Origin: SIG78 sp036677805
GTDB lineage: Bacteria; Verrucomicrobiota; Lentisphaeria; Victivallales; Victivallaceae
Direction of reading: 5' to 3'
NCBI GenBank assembly: GCA_036677805.1
Contig: JAVBVS010000021.1
Coordinates: forward strand, 1 to 12,737
DNA length: 12,737 bases
In this document: positions 7,682 to 12,737 of the stretch, in pieces
How the letters are laid out: every line of letters starts with the position of its first letter
Numbering within the stretch: position 1 is the stretch's first letter
Notes under the pieces: generated by a model
The model's database searches: none
Told to the model about the DNA's origin: nothing
The model's input: the letters and a program-made list of their open reading frames with translations, nothing else
Program-made: the position numbers and the translations under genes

Positions 7682-7779
7682 GCGATTGATATTGCCGCTG
7701 TTCGTGGCGGCGGCGGGAGTGGCCCGGTCGGGTGGTGCGTAGTACTGTCGGATATCCTCGGGATTGCGGCTCTTCTCGT
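7682..7779 (-). pseudogene. Degraded tyrosine-recombinase fragment (third, divergent copy)
   Basis: In the minus-strand frames this reads DIRQYYAPPDRATPAA and then, after a one-base shift, HEQRQYQSRL. The longer integrase copy at 11661-12398 has DIWQYYSTHPDRAIPATV followed by NEQLQYQSSL at the same place, so this is a homologous scrap with one codon missing and one frameshift. At DNA level it is plainly related to, but more diverged than, the other two copies. The homology stops at both ends. It lies immediately left of an unrelated plus-strand gene fragment. Confidence 0.65.
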
Positions 7780-7806
7780 GCGGTGGAAAATCCTTTTTCG
7801 CCAACA

Positions 7807-8163
7807 ATGGCAAAGGTTTTGATCCGCACCCTGCCGTCTGATGAACTCGTGGCGGTGAGGTTTTTGGATTTTGGCGTGAAATCCGGTCTGACGCCTTTCT
7901 GCGGAGTCTCTCGCGATGGTTCGTTCGGTGCTGTTTTCTATGGCTTGAAAGATTCGGAAAAAGAGCTTGGCGGTCTATATCCGGCTGCCGCTCAAAAACT
8001 TCAGGATGAAGCGCGAAAACCGGCCGAAATACTGGGGCGCAGAGTCATCAAAATGGAAGATGTCTCCCGCTTTGAACCGCGCCGGGAAGGATATGAATTG
8101 CAGTTCAAGGATATGAAAGTGATTCTTCCATCCGAGTTCTGCAACAGTGACCGGAACAAAATC
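7807..8163 (+). pseudogene. Truncated unknown gene fused to integrase sequence
   Basis: About 119 codons, from ATG 7807 (MAKVLIRTLPSDELVAV) to ...VILPSEFCNSDRNKI, look like genuine protein: mixed charge, even composition, and internal stretches such as LKDSEKELGG and LGRRVIKMEDVSRFEPRREG. I do not recognise the family. After base 8163 the frame runs into antisense integrase sequence, which I take as a junction, so the real C-terminus is missing. Upstream, the same frame is open to GTG 7732 but crosses the degraded integrase scrap, and no ribosome site precedes ATG 7807, so the N-terminus may be lost too. It could be a short intact gene that merely abuts the integrase, but the open frame continuing into antisense DNA argues for truncation. 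Confidence 0.4.
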
Positions 8164-8164
8164 A

Positions 8165-8610
8165 TGGACGGCGATGCCGGTGGTCTTCAGATGGTCGGAG
8201 AATTCCTCAGCAGTTCGGGACGTAATCTGGCGGATTTCGAGAGCGGGATTGGCGAGATAGTCGATGAATTCCTGCAAACTGGATTGATATTGCAACTGCT
8301 CATTGACGGTGGCGGGAATGGCCCGATCAGGATGAGTGGAGTAATATGGCCAGATATCGGGAAGGGTTAAATTGCGCTCGATTTCCCGGAACTTCTTGGC
8401 GTATTCGACATGGGTAGCCACGATTTCCGGGGGGGAGGCCTGAATGATCGGAATCAATGCCCGCGCCTGTTTCAGGGCTTCGGTCCTGTTGGCGGTCTTC
8501 AGGCTGACGGTTTTGCGCCGTCCTGCCAATTGATAGCGGTAGAAATAAATCCTCCCCGGCCCCTTGGTGAAAATGGCCCCGACGCTCAACCGCAACGATG
8601 AATTCCCCAC
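8165..8610 (-). pseudogene. Tyrosine recombinase (phage-type integrase), 5' fragment, copy 1
   Basis: GTG start at 8610. The first roughly 149 residues, MGNSSLRLSVGAIFTKG to SDHLKTTGIAVH, are nearly the same as copy 2 (11661-12398). They hold the N-terminal arm-binding-like part (YFYRYQLAGRRKTVSLKT, then NRTEALKQARAL) and the start of the core-binding SAM-like domain (NEQLQYQSSLQEFIDYL). At about 8165 homology to copy 2 ends abruptly and the sequence becomes antisense to an unrelated plus-strand gene fragment, so the whole catalytic domain is absent and the chimeric frame ends at 7975. The ribosome site that reads GGGAG in copy 2 is TTGAG here, which fits decay. It cannot be an active recombinase. 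Confidence 0.8.
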
Positions 8611-8650
8611 AGAAATATCTCAAAAGTGAAAAGTTTCTGCGGATAGAATA

Positions 8651-8684
8651 AATCTCAAAAGCGAGCAGTTAATGGATTGGTATT
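8651..8684 (-). repeat. 34-bp repeat, copy C (upstream of integrase copy 1)
   Basis: Minus strand: AATACCAATCCATTAAC, then TGCTCGCTTTTGAGATT. It lies about 40 bp upstream of the integrase GTG. The part TTAACT, 16 nt, TATTCT could also be the integrase promoter, which would explain why it is copied with the gene. The hairpin at 8685-8719 begins at the next base. Confidence 0.6.
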
Positions 8685-8719
8685 TGTAATGCCCCCCGTT
8701 TTTCAAGGGCGGCATTACA
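8685..8719. repeat. Imperfect hairpin repeat, copy A
   Basis: TGTAATGCC and GGCATTACA form a 9-bp stem, followed by one C-C mismatch, three C-G pairs and a 9-nt loop GTTTTTCAA. There is no T-run after either arm, so it is not an ordinary terminator. The right arm is identical to the copy at 1788-1818. Confidence 0.7.
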
Positions 8720-8843
8720 GGATCGCAATCTCCTTCGTGGAAAATTGGGTGATGAATTGAATGTGATCTTTGCCGCCGCCGAATTCAACTTTCGAAAACT
8801 GTTACGGGCGTTCGCTCTATTTTTATGCCAATTTTTCAAGCTC

Positions 8844-8879
8844 GCATTTTTGCAATTGGCTTGCCAATTGCGAAAATGC
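8844..8879. repeat. 17-bp inverted repeat with a 2-nt loop
   Basis: GCATTTTTGCAATTGGC (8844-8860), loop TT, GCCAATTGCGAAAATGC (8863-8879). One T-G wobble, all other pairs perfect. As DNA it is a near-perfect palindrome able to extrude a cruciform. It could be a REP-like element or part of a bidirectional terminator. Confidence 0.75.
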
Positions 8880-8908
8880 TACCTGAAAAGGTTTGGAAAA
8901 GGAAGAGC

Positions 8909-8952
8909 GCGAGAAGGAAACAACCTTTCCTCAAAAGGTTTTTCCTTCTCGC
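8909..8952. repeat. 19-bp hairpin with one bulged base
   Basis: GCGAGAAGGAAA (8909-8920) pairs with TTTCCTTCTCGC (8941-8952), and AACCTTT (8922-8928) pairs with AAAGGTT (8934-8940). C8921 is bulged and the loop is CCTCA. On the minus strand it lies about 100 nt after the flavoprotein stop, followed by a pyrimidine-rich run with only short T stretches, so a terminator role for the flavoprotein transcript is possible but not clear. Confidence 0.75.
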
Positions 8953-9047
8953 ATCTGGCTTTTGCATAATCGACTGAATATTTACGACTGCCCGTCCCGG
9001 TGCGCGGCAGCGTATTCCGGGGCGGGAATCGGCGACGCTCTGTGCCG

Positions 9048-9662
9048 TCAGATGAAGTTGGTATGGACCGGCGTTTCGGGTTCGGGGCGGACCAGCGCCG
9101 CCTTGTCGGCGCTCTTCAGGTAATAGGCCATGTTGTTGCCGAGGGTGCGCATGATCTGAAGGCCTTCGAGGTCCTGCCGGACTTCTTCGGGCTTGAGGCC
9201 GTGGGTCGAGTTCCAGTATTGCGAGGAAATCACCGGCATCTGATTGATGGTGAAATATTTGTTGAGCCGGTCGAAGGCCGCGCTGGCGCCGCCGCGCCGG
9301 CAGTTGACCACGCATGCCGCGGGTTTGTATTTGACATATTTCCGGGCCGAGAAGAAGAGCCGGTCGAGGATGGCGCAGAGCGATCCCGCCGGGCCGGCAT
9401 AATAGACCGGAGTCCCGATGATGATGCCGTCGCTCGACTTGACCCGTTCGACGAGGTTCATATAGAGCGTGTCCTTGAATATGCAGAGGTCCTGATGGTC
9501 GACGCAGTGCCAGCATCCGGTGCAGCCCTGAACCGGCTTGCTGCCGATATGGAAGATTTCGGTGGCGATGCCGTGGCGCTCAAGCGCTCCCGCAACTTCG
9601 GAAAGGGAGGTGAAGATACAGCCGTTGGCGTGGGGACTGCCGTTGATGAGCAGGACTTTCAT
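9048..9662 (-). CDS. Flavodoxin-fold NAD(P)H reductase / iron-sulfur flavoprotein-like
   Basis: 204 residues; the start ATG 9662 has AGGAG 8 nt upstream. It starts MKVLLINGSPHANG, the phosphate-binding loop of the NADPH-dependent FMN reductase/flavodoxin fold, followed by alternating beta/alpha. Cysteines at 47, 50, 53 and 60 (GCTGCWHC, then C60) form the compact CX2CX2CX6C motif of iron-sulfur flavoproteins (Isf type), which bind a 4Fe-4S cluster next to FMN. GTPVYYAGPAGSLCAILDR (about 83-101) is the second flavin loop typical of the family. These cytoplasmic proteins move electrons in anaerobes, often against O2 or peroxide stress; the partner here is unknown. Extra Cys 116 and 120 lie in the ACVVNCRRGG strand. 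The secreted-protein gene lies 50 bp upstream on the same strand, probably by chance rather than by function. Confidence 0.92.
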   Translation of the reverse strand: MKVLLINGSPHANGCIFTSLSEVAGALERHGIATEIFHIGSKPVQGCTGCWHCVDHQDLCIFKDTLYMNLVERVKSSDGIIIGTPVYYAGPAGSLCAILDRLFFSARKYVKYKPAACVVNCRRGGASAAFDRLNKYFTINQMPVISSQYWNSTHGLKPEEVRQDLEGLQIMRTLGNNMAYYLKSADKAALVRPEPETPVHTNFI

Positions 9663-9712
9663 GATGCTTTCTCCTGTGGTTGTAATCCGGCGTCAAATCC
9701 CGTTGAATGGAG

Positions 9713-10378
9713 TCAGCAGGATTTGACGTATACCTTATTACCTTTACTGTTGATATAATAATGTCCTCCGCGAGGACCGGTATAAATGGTACGTCCATTT
9801 GAGGTAGTCGCAGAAGATGATGAGTTTTGGTCTATTTGGGATAAAGTAGTTGCAGTGATGGCATTGGCAGATGAAACAGCTACGGAATCGGATGTTTGTA
9901 CGGAACTTGAGAAGTTGTTGCTTGGCGCCAGAGGCGATTTCAATCGAGTTAAAGAAGGGGCTGTAAGGAGGCGTCGTTGTTTTTCGGTCAATATTGACCG
10001 AAAAGATGACGGCAACTCAGTTTCGGCAACGATTGCTTCTCCGTCGGCATGGGTAAGTTGAAGCTGATGATTACCTGCCGAAACCACCACAATCTGTCGG
10101 TAGGTTTTACCTGAGACCAAGACAAGATCAGAATCTTTTTGGAGGGCCGAACGCTGATAATCGCTTAGGGCAACAAGAAAATTATCTGGTAATTCGGATA
10201 GTGGTAGACTAGTTTCTCCACCATCATGGAGGATTAATACACAGCCTGCGGCTGCGGTTTTAAGCGCAGCATTGGTAAGAAATTTACCGGATTTTGTTGT
10301 CAAATCGGCACAATATAGAGGTATTGTTAACGATAGAAGTACTCCGATGGTTCCGGCCCATTTCCAAGGTTGGTACAT
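9713..10378 (-). CDS. Secreted protein with two short PVC-type repeats and a C-terminal PBCV-type basic adaptor motif
   Basis: 221 residues from ATG 10378; a G-rich stretch (GGGGGG) lies 6 nt upstream. Residues 1-24 form a signal peptide (WKWAGTIGVLLSLTIPLYCA), likely cut after Ala24 or nearby, so export is expected. Two related segments follow. Residues 26-70 have TTKSGKFLTNAALKT, then SLPLSELP. Residues 86-120 have VSGKTYRQIVVVS, then VAETELPSSF. This 'sGKxY/Lxn..v......LP' pattern is one I associate with short beta-rich modules in Verrucomicrobia/Lentisphaerae. A Ser/Thr/Asn-rich linker (about 135-184) leads to GRTIYTGPRGGHYYIN and GNKVYVK (185-219), the pattern of the PBCV-specific basic adaptor family (PF08789), named after chlorella virus proteins but also seen at bacterial C-termini. 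The job is unknown; the basic tail may anchor the protein to an acidic surface polymer. The mature protein has two Cys. Confidence 0.8.
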   Translation of the reverse strand: MYQPWKWAGTIGVLLSLTIPLYCADLTTKSGKFLTNAALKTAAAGCVLILHDGGETSLPLSELPDNFLVALSDYQRSALQKDSDLVLVSGKTYRQIVVVSAGNHQLQLTHADGEAIVAETELPSSFRSILTEKQRRLLTAPSLTRLKSPLAPSNNFSSSVQTSDSVAVSSANAITATTLSQIDQNSSSSATTSNGRTIYTGPRGGHYYINSKGNKVYVKSC

Positions 10379-10601
10379 TCCAGTTCCCCCCAAATACTTT
10401 GCTTTACCATAACTCCCGATGGTTGAAAATGCAAGTGGCGCGATGAAATTTGCCGTGGGTTCGTTTGCGGTCGCGTCGCCGGGGTTTGGCGAATGCCATG
10501 CCGTGACCGCCGGACCGCCCGGAGCGGTTGTTGGGCGCCGCCGGAAGTTCGCCCGGCGGCAATAAAAGTCCGAAAAATAAGCTCAAAAATTAAAAACGGG
10601 C
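10379..10601. other. Intergenic region before tRNA-Asn
   Basis: No convincing gene. A GC-rich inverted repeat with a perfect 8-bp stem, GCCGCCGG (10537-10544) and CCGGCGGC (10553-10560), has an 8-nt loop and no T-run on either side. A minus-strand frame with a very basic stretch (AKPRRRDRKRTHGK) ends near 10404; it has no ribosome site and crosses the hairpin, so I do not call it. Confidence 0.45.
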
Positions 10602-10629
10602 TTGCTTTTCCGAAAAACTTTGCTATATT
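10602..10629 (+). promoter_or_regulatory. Promoter of tRNA-Asn
   Basis: -35 TTGCTT (10602-10607), 16-nt spacer, -10 TATATT (10624-10629). Predicted start near 10636, giving a 5' leader of about 18 nt before the tRNA. Confidence 0.65.
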
Positions 10630-10653
10630 AAACGCCATTGACTCCGATGATGC

Positions 10654-10728
10654 TCCGGCGTAGCTCAATGGTAGAGTAGGTGGCTGTTAACCACTTGGTC
10701 GCTGGTTCGAGCCCAGCCGCCGGAGCCA
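10654..10728 (+). tRNA. tRNA-Asn (anticodon GTT), CCA encoded
   Basis: A complete cloverleaf can be drawn: acceptor TCCGGCG/CGCCGGA, D stem GCTC/GAGT, anticodon stem GGTGG/CCACT with loop CTGTTAA (anticodon GTT), T stem GCTGG/CCAGC with loop TTCGAGC, discriminator G, then CCA at 10726-10728. A run of seven T follows and may end transcription. It stands alone, between the secreted-protein gene and the DUF2924/integrase remnants. Confidence 0.97.
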
Positions 10729-11117
10729 TTTTTTTATTTTGATTTCCTCCCGTCCAAACGGTAAACCAATTTCCCCCCCCGTTCAAAACATCTACGTTTC
10801 TCTATTTCGCTTTTTCGACCGCCCTTTTTCCGCGCCGGAACAGAGAGGTTTTGCGAAAACATCTCTGAATCTCTCTAAAAGTGGTGAACAGCCATTCCGA
10901 CATGGGGTATCCATTCTTTTTTCACGAACCTCCGCCTCAACCCTGAAATACGGTTAACACTGCTTTCCTCAAACATAGAGTTTCTCGAAAGACGACCGCC
11001 CATTCTGGACGGCTCCTCTATTTTTTTTGCTATTTTCCCTGGTTACGGTAAGGGAAATGACGAAAAAATGCAAATATACTTCGGTGAACAAAACGAACCA
11101 AACCATCGGAGATATTT
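10729..11117. other. Gene-free stretch after tRNA-Asn with hairpin and palindrome
   Basis: I find no gene. CCGCCC-ATTCT-GGACGG (10996-11012, one mismatch) is followed after 8 nt by eight T (11021-11028), a weak terminator. At 11034-11057 a near-palindrome pairs TTTCCC with GGGAAA and TTAC with GTAA around a central G, with TGG bulged. It lies about 60 bp before the small ORF at 11118 and could be an operator for that operon. Confidence 0.45.
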
Positions 11118-11303
11118 ATGAGAAGCAGTTTACCGGTCGGGGCAGAGGCGCGGCGTGAGATTGCCGCAATTCTCGCCGGAGGGATCCTGACGTTCACCAA
11201 ACACGAAAATCAGAGACAAATAGTTGATAATAAATTTTCTATGACGCAAAGTTATGACCATGATGTCATAGTGTCAAACCAAGGAGGCATAGACCATGAA
11301 TAG
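11118..11303 (+). CDS. Small hypothetical protein (61 aa) before the DUF2924 gene
   Basis: ATG 11118 has GGAG 6 nt upstream. The protein starts MRSSLPVGAEARREIAAILAGGILTFTK and continues polar, with a DHDVIVSNQGGIDHE end. No membrane segment and no recognised domain; the 'EIAAILAGGIL' helix is the most protein-like part. Its stop overlaps the DUF2924 start by 8 bp, so the two would be translationally coupled. Small ORFs are common just before DUF2924 genes in phage-like and integrative elements, where they precede a recombinase. Real-gene status rests on the ribosome site, the overlap and that context. Confidence 0.55.
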   Translation: MRSSLPVGAEARREIAAILAGGILTFTKHENQRQIVDNKFSMTQSYDHDVIVSNQGGIDHE

Positions 11304-11695
11304 ATCCATTGAAGGCGTCATTCTCGAGCTGGGCGGCATGAAGCTCGCGGAGCTTAGCGAGCGTTATGAAACGCTCTATGGGGAACCCTGTTTTTCCAAA
11401 CACAAGCCTTTCATCATTAAAGCGCATCGTCTGGAAGCTCCAGTCGCAAAGCGAGAACCTCGTGTTGCCGCCGGAAGTCAGCCAACGCGCCGAACACCTG
11501 GTGCAAGGGGCGGGAGCGCGGCTGACCGGCCCCGTGGTCGCCAAAAATCGCAGTAAAACGATTCTCTGCGCGTTCTCCGCTCCGACTTTGGAACCCGGCG
11601 GTGTCATTCGCAAGAATTACAAAGACCGCGACATTGCCGTACAGATCACTGACGGCGGTTTCATTTATGACGGTGAAGCAGAACGCAGTCTTTGA
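11296..11695 (+). pseudogene. DUF2924 family gene, frameshifted and missing its 3' end
   Basis: ATG 11296 has a strong AAGGAGG 8 nt upstream. Frame 1 gives MNRSIEGVILELGGMKLAEL, SERYETLYGEPCFSKHKP and FIIK; then, one base later (an extra base near 11421-11423), RIVWKLQSQSENLVLPPEVS continues in another frame up to VIRKNYKDRDIAVQI and DGGFIYDGEAERSL. Read across the shift this is the DUF2924 plan: the 'eLr.ry..l.G' start, 'L..RI.w.LQ', then 'L.R.y.g....V.v.dGF.y.G...rSL'. The usual end 'SxIAxxITGxxWNGxxFFGL' is missing, because the sequence turns into antisense integrase at about 11680-11696. DUF2924 proteins sit beside recombinases in integrative elements and phages; their function is not established. 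Two lesions mark it as dead. Confidence 0.75.
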
Positions 11696-12398
11696 GCCGC
11701 TGGCCGGTATACATGCCAAGATAGTAAACCACCCGGATTTCCGGCTTGTTCAAGACCAGATAGCGGGGATCGTCGAGGACTTCCCCGATCAGCTGTTCCT
11801 GCTCTCTGGAAAAGGCCAGTCTGCGGACGCCGAGGCCCTGTTCCTCGCGTTCCCGGCGAAAAAGGGAAGAGCGGAAGGGATTCTCACCGCTGTAGAATTC
11901 GGTCAGGGTGGAGAAAATCTTGCGGATGCGTTTGATCTTGCGGTTGTGGGTGTGGACGGCGATGCCGGTGGTCTTCAGGTGTTCGGAGAATTCCTCGGCG
12001 GTTCGTGAGGTGATCCGGCGGACTTCGAGAGCGGGATTGTCGAGATAGTCGATGAATTCCTGCAAACTGGATTGGTATTGCAGCTGCTCGTTGACGGTGG
12101 CGGGAATGGCCCGATCGGGATGAGTGGAGTAATATTGCCAGATATCGGCAAGCGTTAAATTCCGTTCAACTTCCCGAAACTTCTTGGCGTATTCGACATG
12201 GGCGGCCACGATTTCCGGGGTGGAGGCCTGAATGATCGGAATCAATGCCCGCGCCTGTTTCAGGGCTTCGGTCCTGTTGGTGGTCTTCAGGCTGACGGTT
12301 TTGCGCCGTCCTGCCAATTGATACCGGTAGAAATAAATCCTCCCCGGCCCCTTGGTGAAAATGGCCCCGACGCTCAACCGCAACGATGAATTCCCCAC
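11661..12398 (-). pseudogene. Tyrosine recombinase (phage-type integrase), 5' fragment, copy 2
   Basis: The GTG start at 12398 is preferred because GGGAG (12407-12411) sits 8 nt upstream; the upstream in-frame ATG 12413 has no such site, and the GTG is the start shared with copy 1. About 245 residues remain: arm-binding-like N-terminus (YFYRYQLAGRRKTVSLKT), core-binding domain (about 95-165), then the start of the catalytic domain, LAFSREQEQLIGEVL, and YYLGMYTGQRLKDCVLL with catalytic Arg I in TGQR. After CVLL it changes to HRHK and stops; the catalytic Lys, HxxR, His/Trp and Tyr are all missing. Family members are usually 330-400 residues. The 3' end overlaps the 3' end of the DUF2924 remnant on the other strand, so the fusion point is within about 16 bp. 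It cannot catalyse strand exchange, though an N-terminal fragment could still bind DNA. Confidence 0.85.
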
Positions 12399-12436
12399 AG
12401 AACAGTCTCCCAATGAAAGTTTCTGCGGATAGAATA

Positions 12437-12470
12437 AAGTTCCAAAGCGAGCGGTTAATGGATTAGCAAA
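12437..12470 (-). repeat. 34-bp repeat, copy D (upstream of integrase copy 2)
   Basis: Same position relative to the integrase as 8651-8684. The shared core on the minus strand is AATCCATTAACCGCTCGCTTT, less well kept at both ends (GCT instead of ACC before the core, GGAACTT instead of GAGATTT after it). TTAACC, 16 nt, TATTCT may act as the integrase promoter. Confidence 0.5.
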
Positions 12471-12489
12471 ATTCCTCTATTATTAAAAT

Positions 12490-12737
12490 CTATACATCGG
12501 TGAAAATGTTCCATAATGAATTAGGCTCTTGATATTGTTCTTTATAACAAGGATTTCCGGCTTTAGGCATATTGGGCGTATAGGTGAAAATATTCTGTCC
12601 AATGGCGAGGCAAGATGCTGTTATTATAGATTCGGCAATTAAATAACTTGCATTTTTGTTTTTCCGAGATATATTACCTATTATGGAAACAGCAGATGCC
12701 AGAAAATTAGTGAGTGCCGCTCTAGAAGAACGGCGTA
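12490..12737 (-). CDS. AT-rich hypothetical protein, C-terminal part (cut by window edge)
   Basis: 82 codons stay open on the minus strand to the window edge and end with TAG at 12492-12490. Read: RRSSRAALTNFLASAVSI, then NISRKNKNASYLIAESIITA, CLAIGQNIFTYTPNMPKAG, and EPNSLWNIFTDV. I recognise no family. The DNA is much more AT-rich than the resident genes, which suggests transfer and makes a chance open frame of this length unlikely but not impossible. Its 3' end is 20 bp from the 34-bp repeat, in the same relation (gene end towards the repeat) as the DUF4236 gene to its repeat. A plus-strand start, METADARKLVSAALEERR from 12683, overlaps it and is the alternative; it has no good ribosome site. 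Confidence 0.4.
   Translation of the reverse strand, partial: RRSSRAALTNFLASAVSIIGNISRKNKNASYLIAESIITASCLAIGQNIFTYTPNMPKAGNPCYKEQYQEPNSLWNIFTDV

Larger units (their letters stand above)
8720..9047. other. Gene-free stretch holding two strong hairpins
   Basis: Open frames exist on both strands, but they run through perfect inverted repeats and resemble no family. Besides the hairpins at 8844-8879 and 8909-8952, the nonamer AAAAGGTTT occurs twice (8886 and 8933). I see no gene. Confidence 0.5.

Noticed and set aside
8836..9516. 226-codon minus-strand frame overlapping the flavoprotein
   Set aside because: It is out of frame with the well-supported flavoprotein and runs through both hairpins; no domain.
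10654..10728. tRNA-Asn as attachment site of the integrase element
   Set aside because: No second copy of the tRNA 3' part was seen in the window, and the integrase fragments face away with their own upstream repeat. It remains possible if the other end lies outside.
10739..10957. 72-codon plus-strand frame after tRNA-Asn
   Set aside because: It starts inside the T-run region after the tRNA, has no ribosome site and no similarity to a family.
1..12737. CRISPR array, diversity-generating retroelement, retron, toxin-antitoxin pair
   Set aside because: I looked for regularly spaced repeats, a reverse transcriptase, and small overlapping toxin-like pairs. None is present; the only coupled small pair is the 61-residue ORF with the broken DUF2924 gene.

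Overview
The window looks like chromosomal DNA of a Gram-negative anaerobe. I infer the PVC group, probably Lentisphaerota/Victivallales-like or a close relative. The basis is one very large multi-PAS hybrid kinase, a Cys-rich iron-sulfur flavoprotein, a secreted protein built from the short 'TxKsGKxYxN...LP' repeats familiar from PVC genomes, and DUF2924/DUF4236 mobile-type genes. No ribosomal or other phylogenetic marker is present apart from one tRNA, so the assignment is tentative.

Layout. Bases 1-890 hold two co-directional minus-strand genes: the start of a GNAT-like acetyltransferase (runs off the window) and a nitroreductase. Bases 1164-1818 hold a cassette-like block: a 34-bp repeat, a short DUF4236 membrane gene whose stop codon lies inside that repeat, and an imperfect hairpin. 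Bases 1954-7218 are one 1,754-residue hybrid histidine kinase (two sensor regions, five PAS, HisKA, HATPase, two receivers). A leader of almost 400 nt precedes it, with a good promoter and a possible 32-residue ORF. Bases 7682-8719 are mobile-element debris: a frameshifted integrase scrap, a fragment of an unknown plus-strand gene, the 5' part of a tyrosine recombinase, then the same 34-bp repeat directly followed by the same hairpin. Bases 8844-8952 carry two strong hairpins. Bases 9048-10378 hold a flavoprotein gene and a secreted-protein gene (both minus). tRNA-Asn(GTT) with its own promoter is at 10654-10728. Bases 11118-11695 are a small ORF and a frameshifted, tail-less DUF2924 gene (plus), running head-on into a second, longer 5' copy of the same tyrosine recombinase (11661-12398, minus). 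That copy is again preceded by the 34-bp repeat, and beyond it lies an AT-rich partial minus-strand ORF.

How it fits together. The kinase, nitroreductase and flavoprotein are probably functional resident genes for signalling and flavin redox chemistry. The other theme is a family of tyrosine-recombinase elements reduced to 5' fragments, each cut at a different codon and joined to a different gene. Two fragments and their 34-bp upstream repeats are direct repeats about 3.8 kb apart, enclosing the flavoprotein, the secreted protein and tRNA-Asn. The most interesting observation is that the 34-bp repeat and the hairpin are adjacent at one locus but separated by about 590 bp carrying the DUF4236 gene at another. 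That is what an empty and a filled site of a small cassette would look like. No intact recombinase is present in the window.
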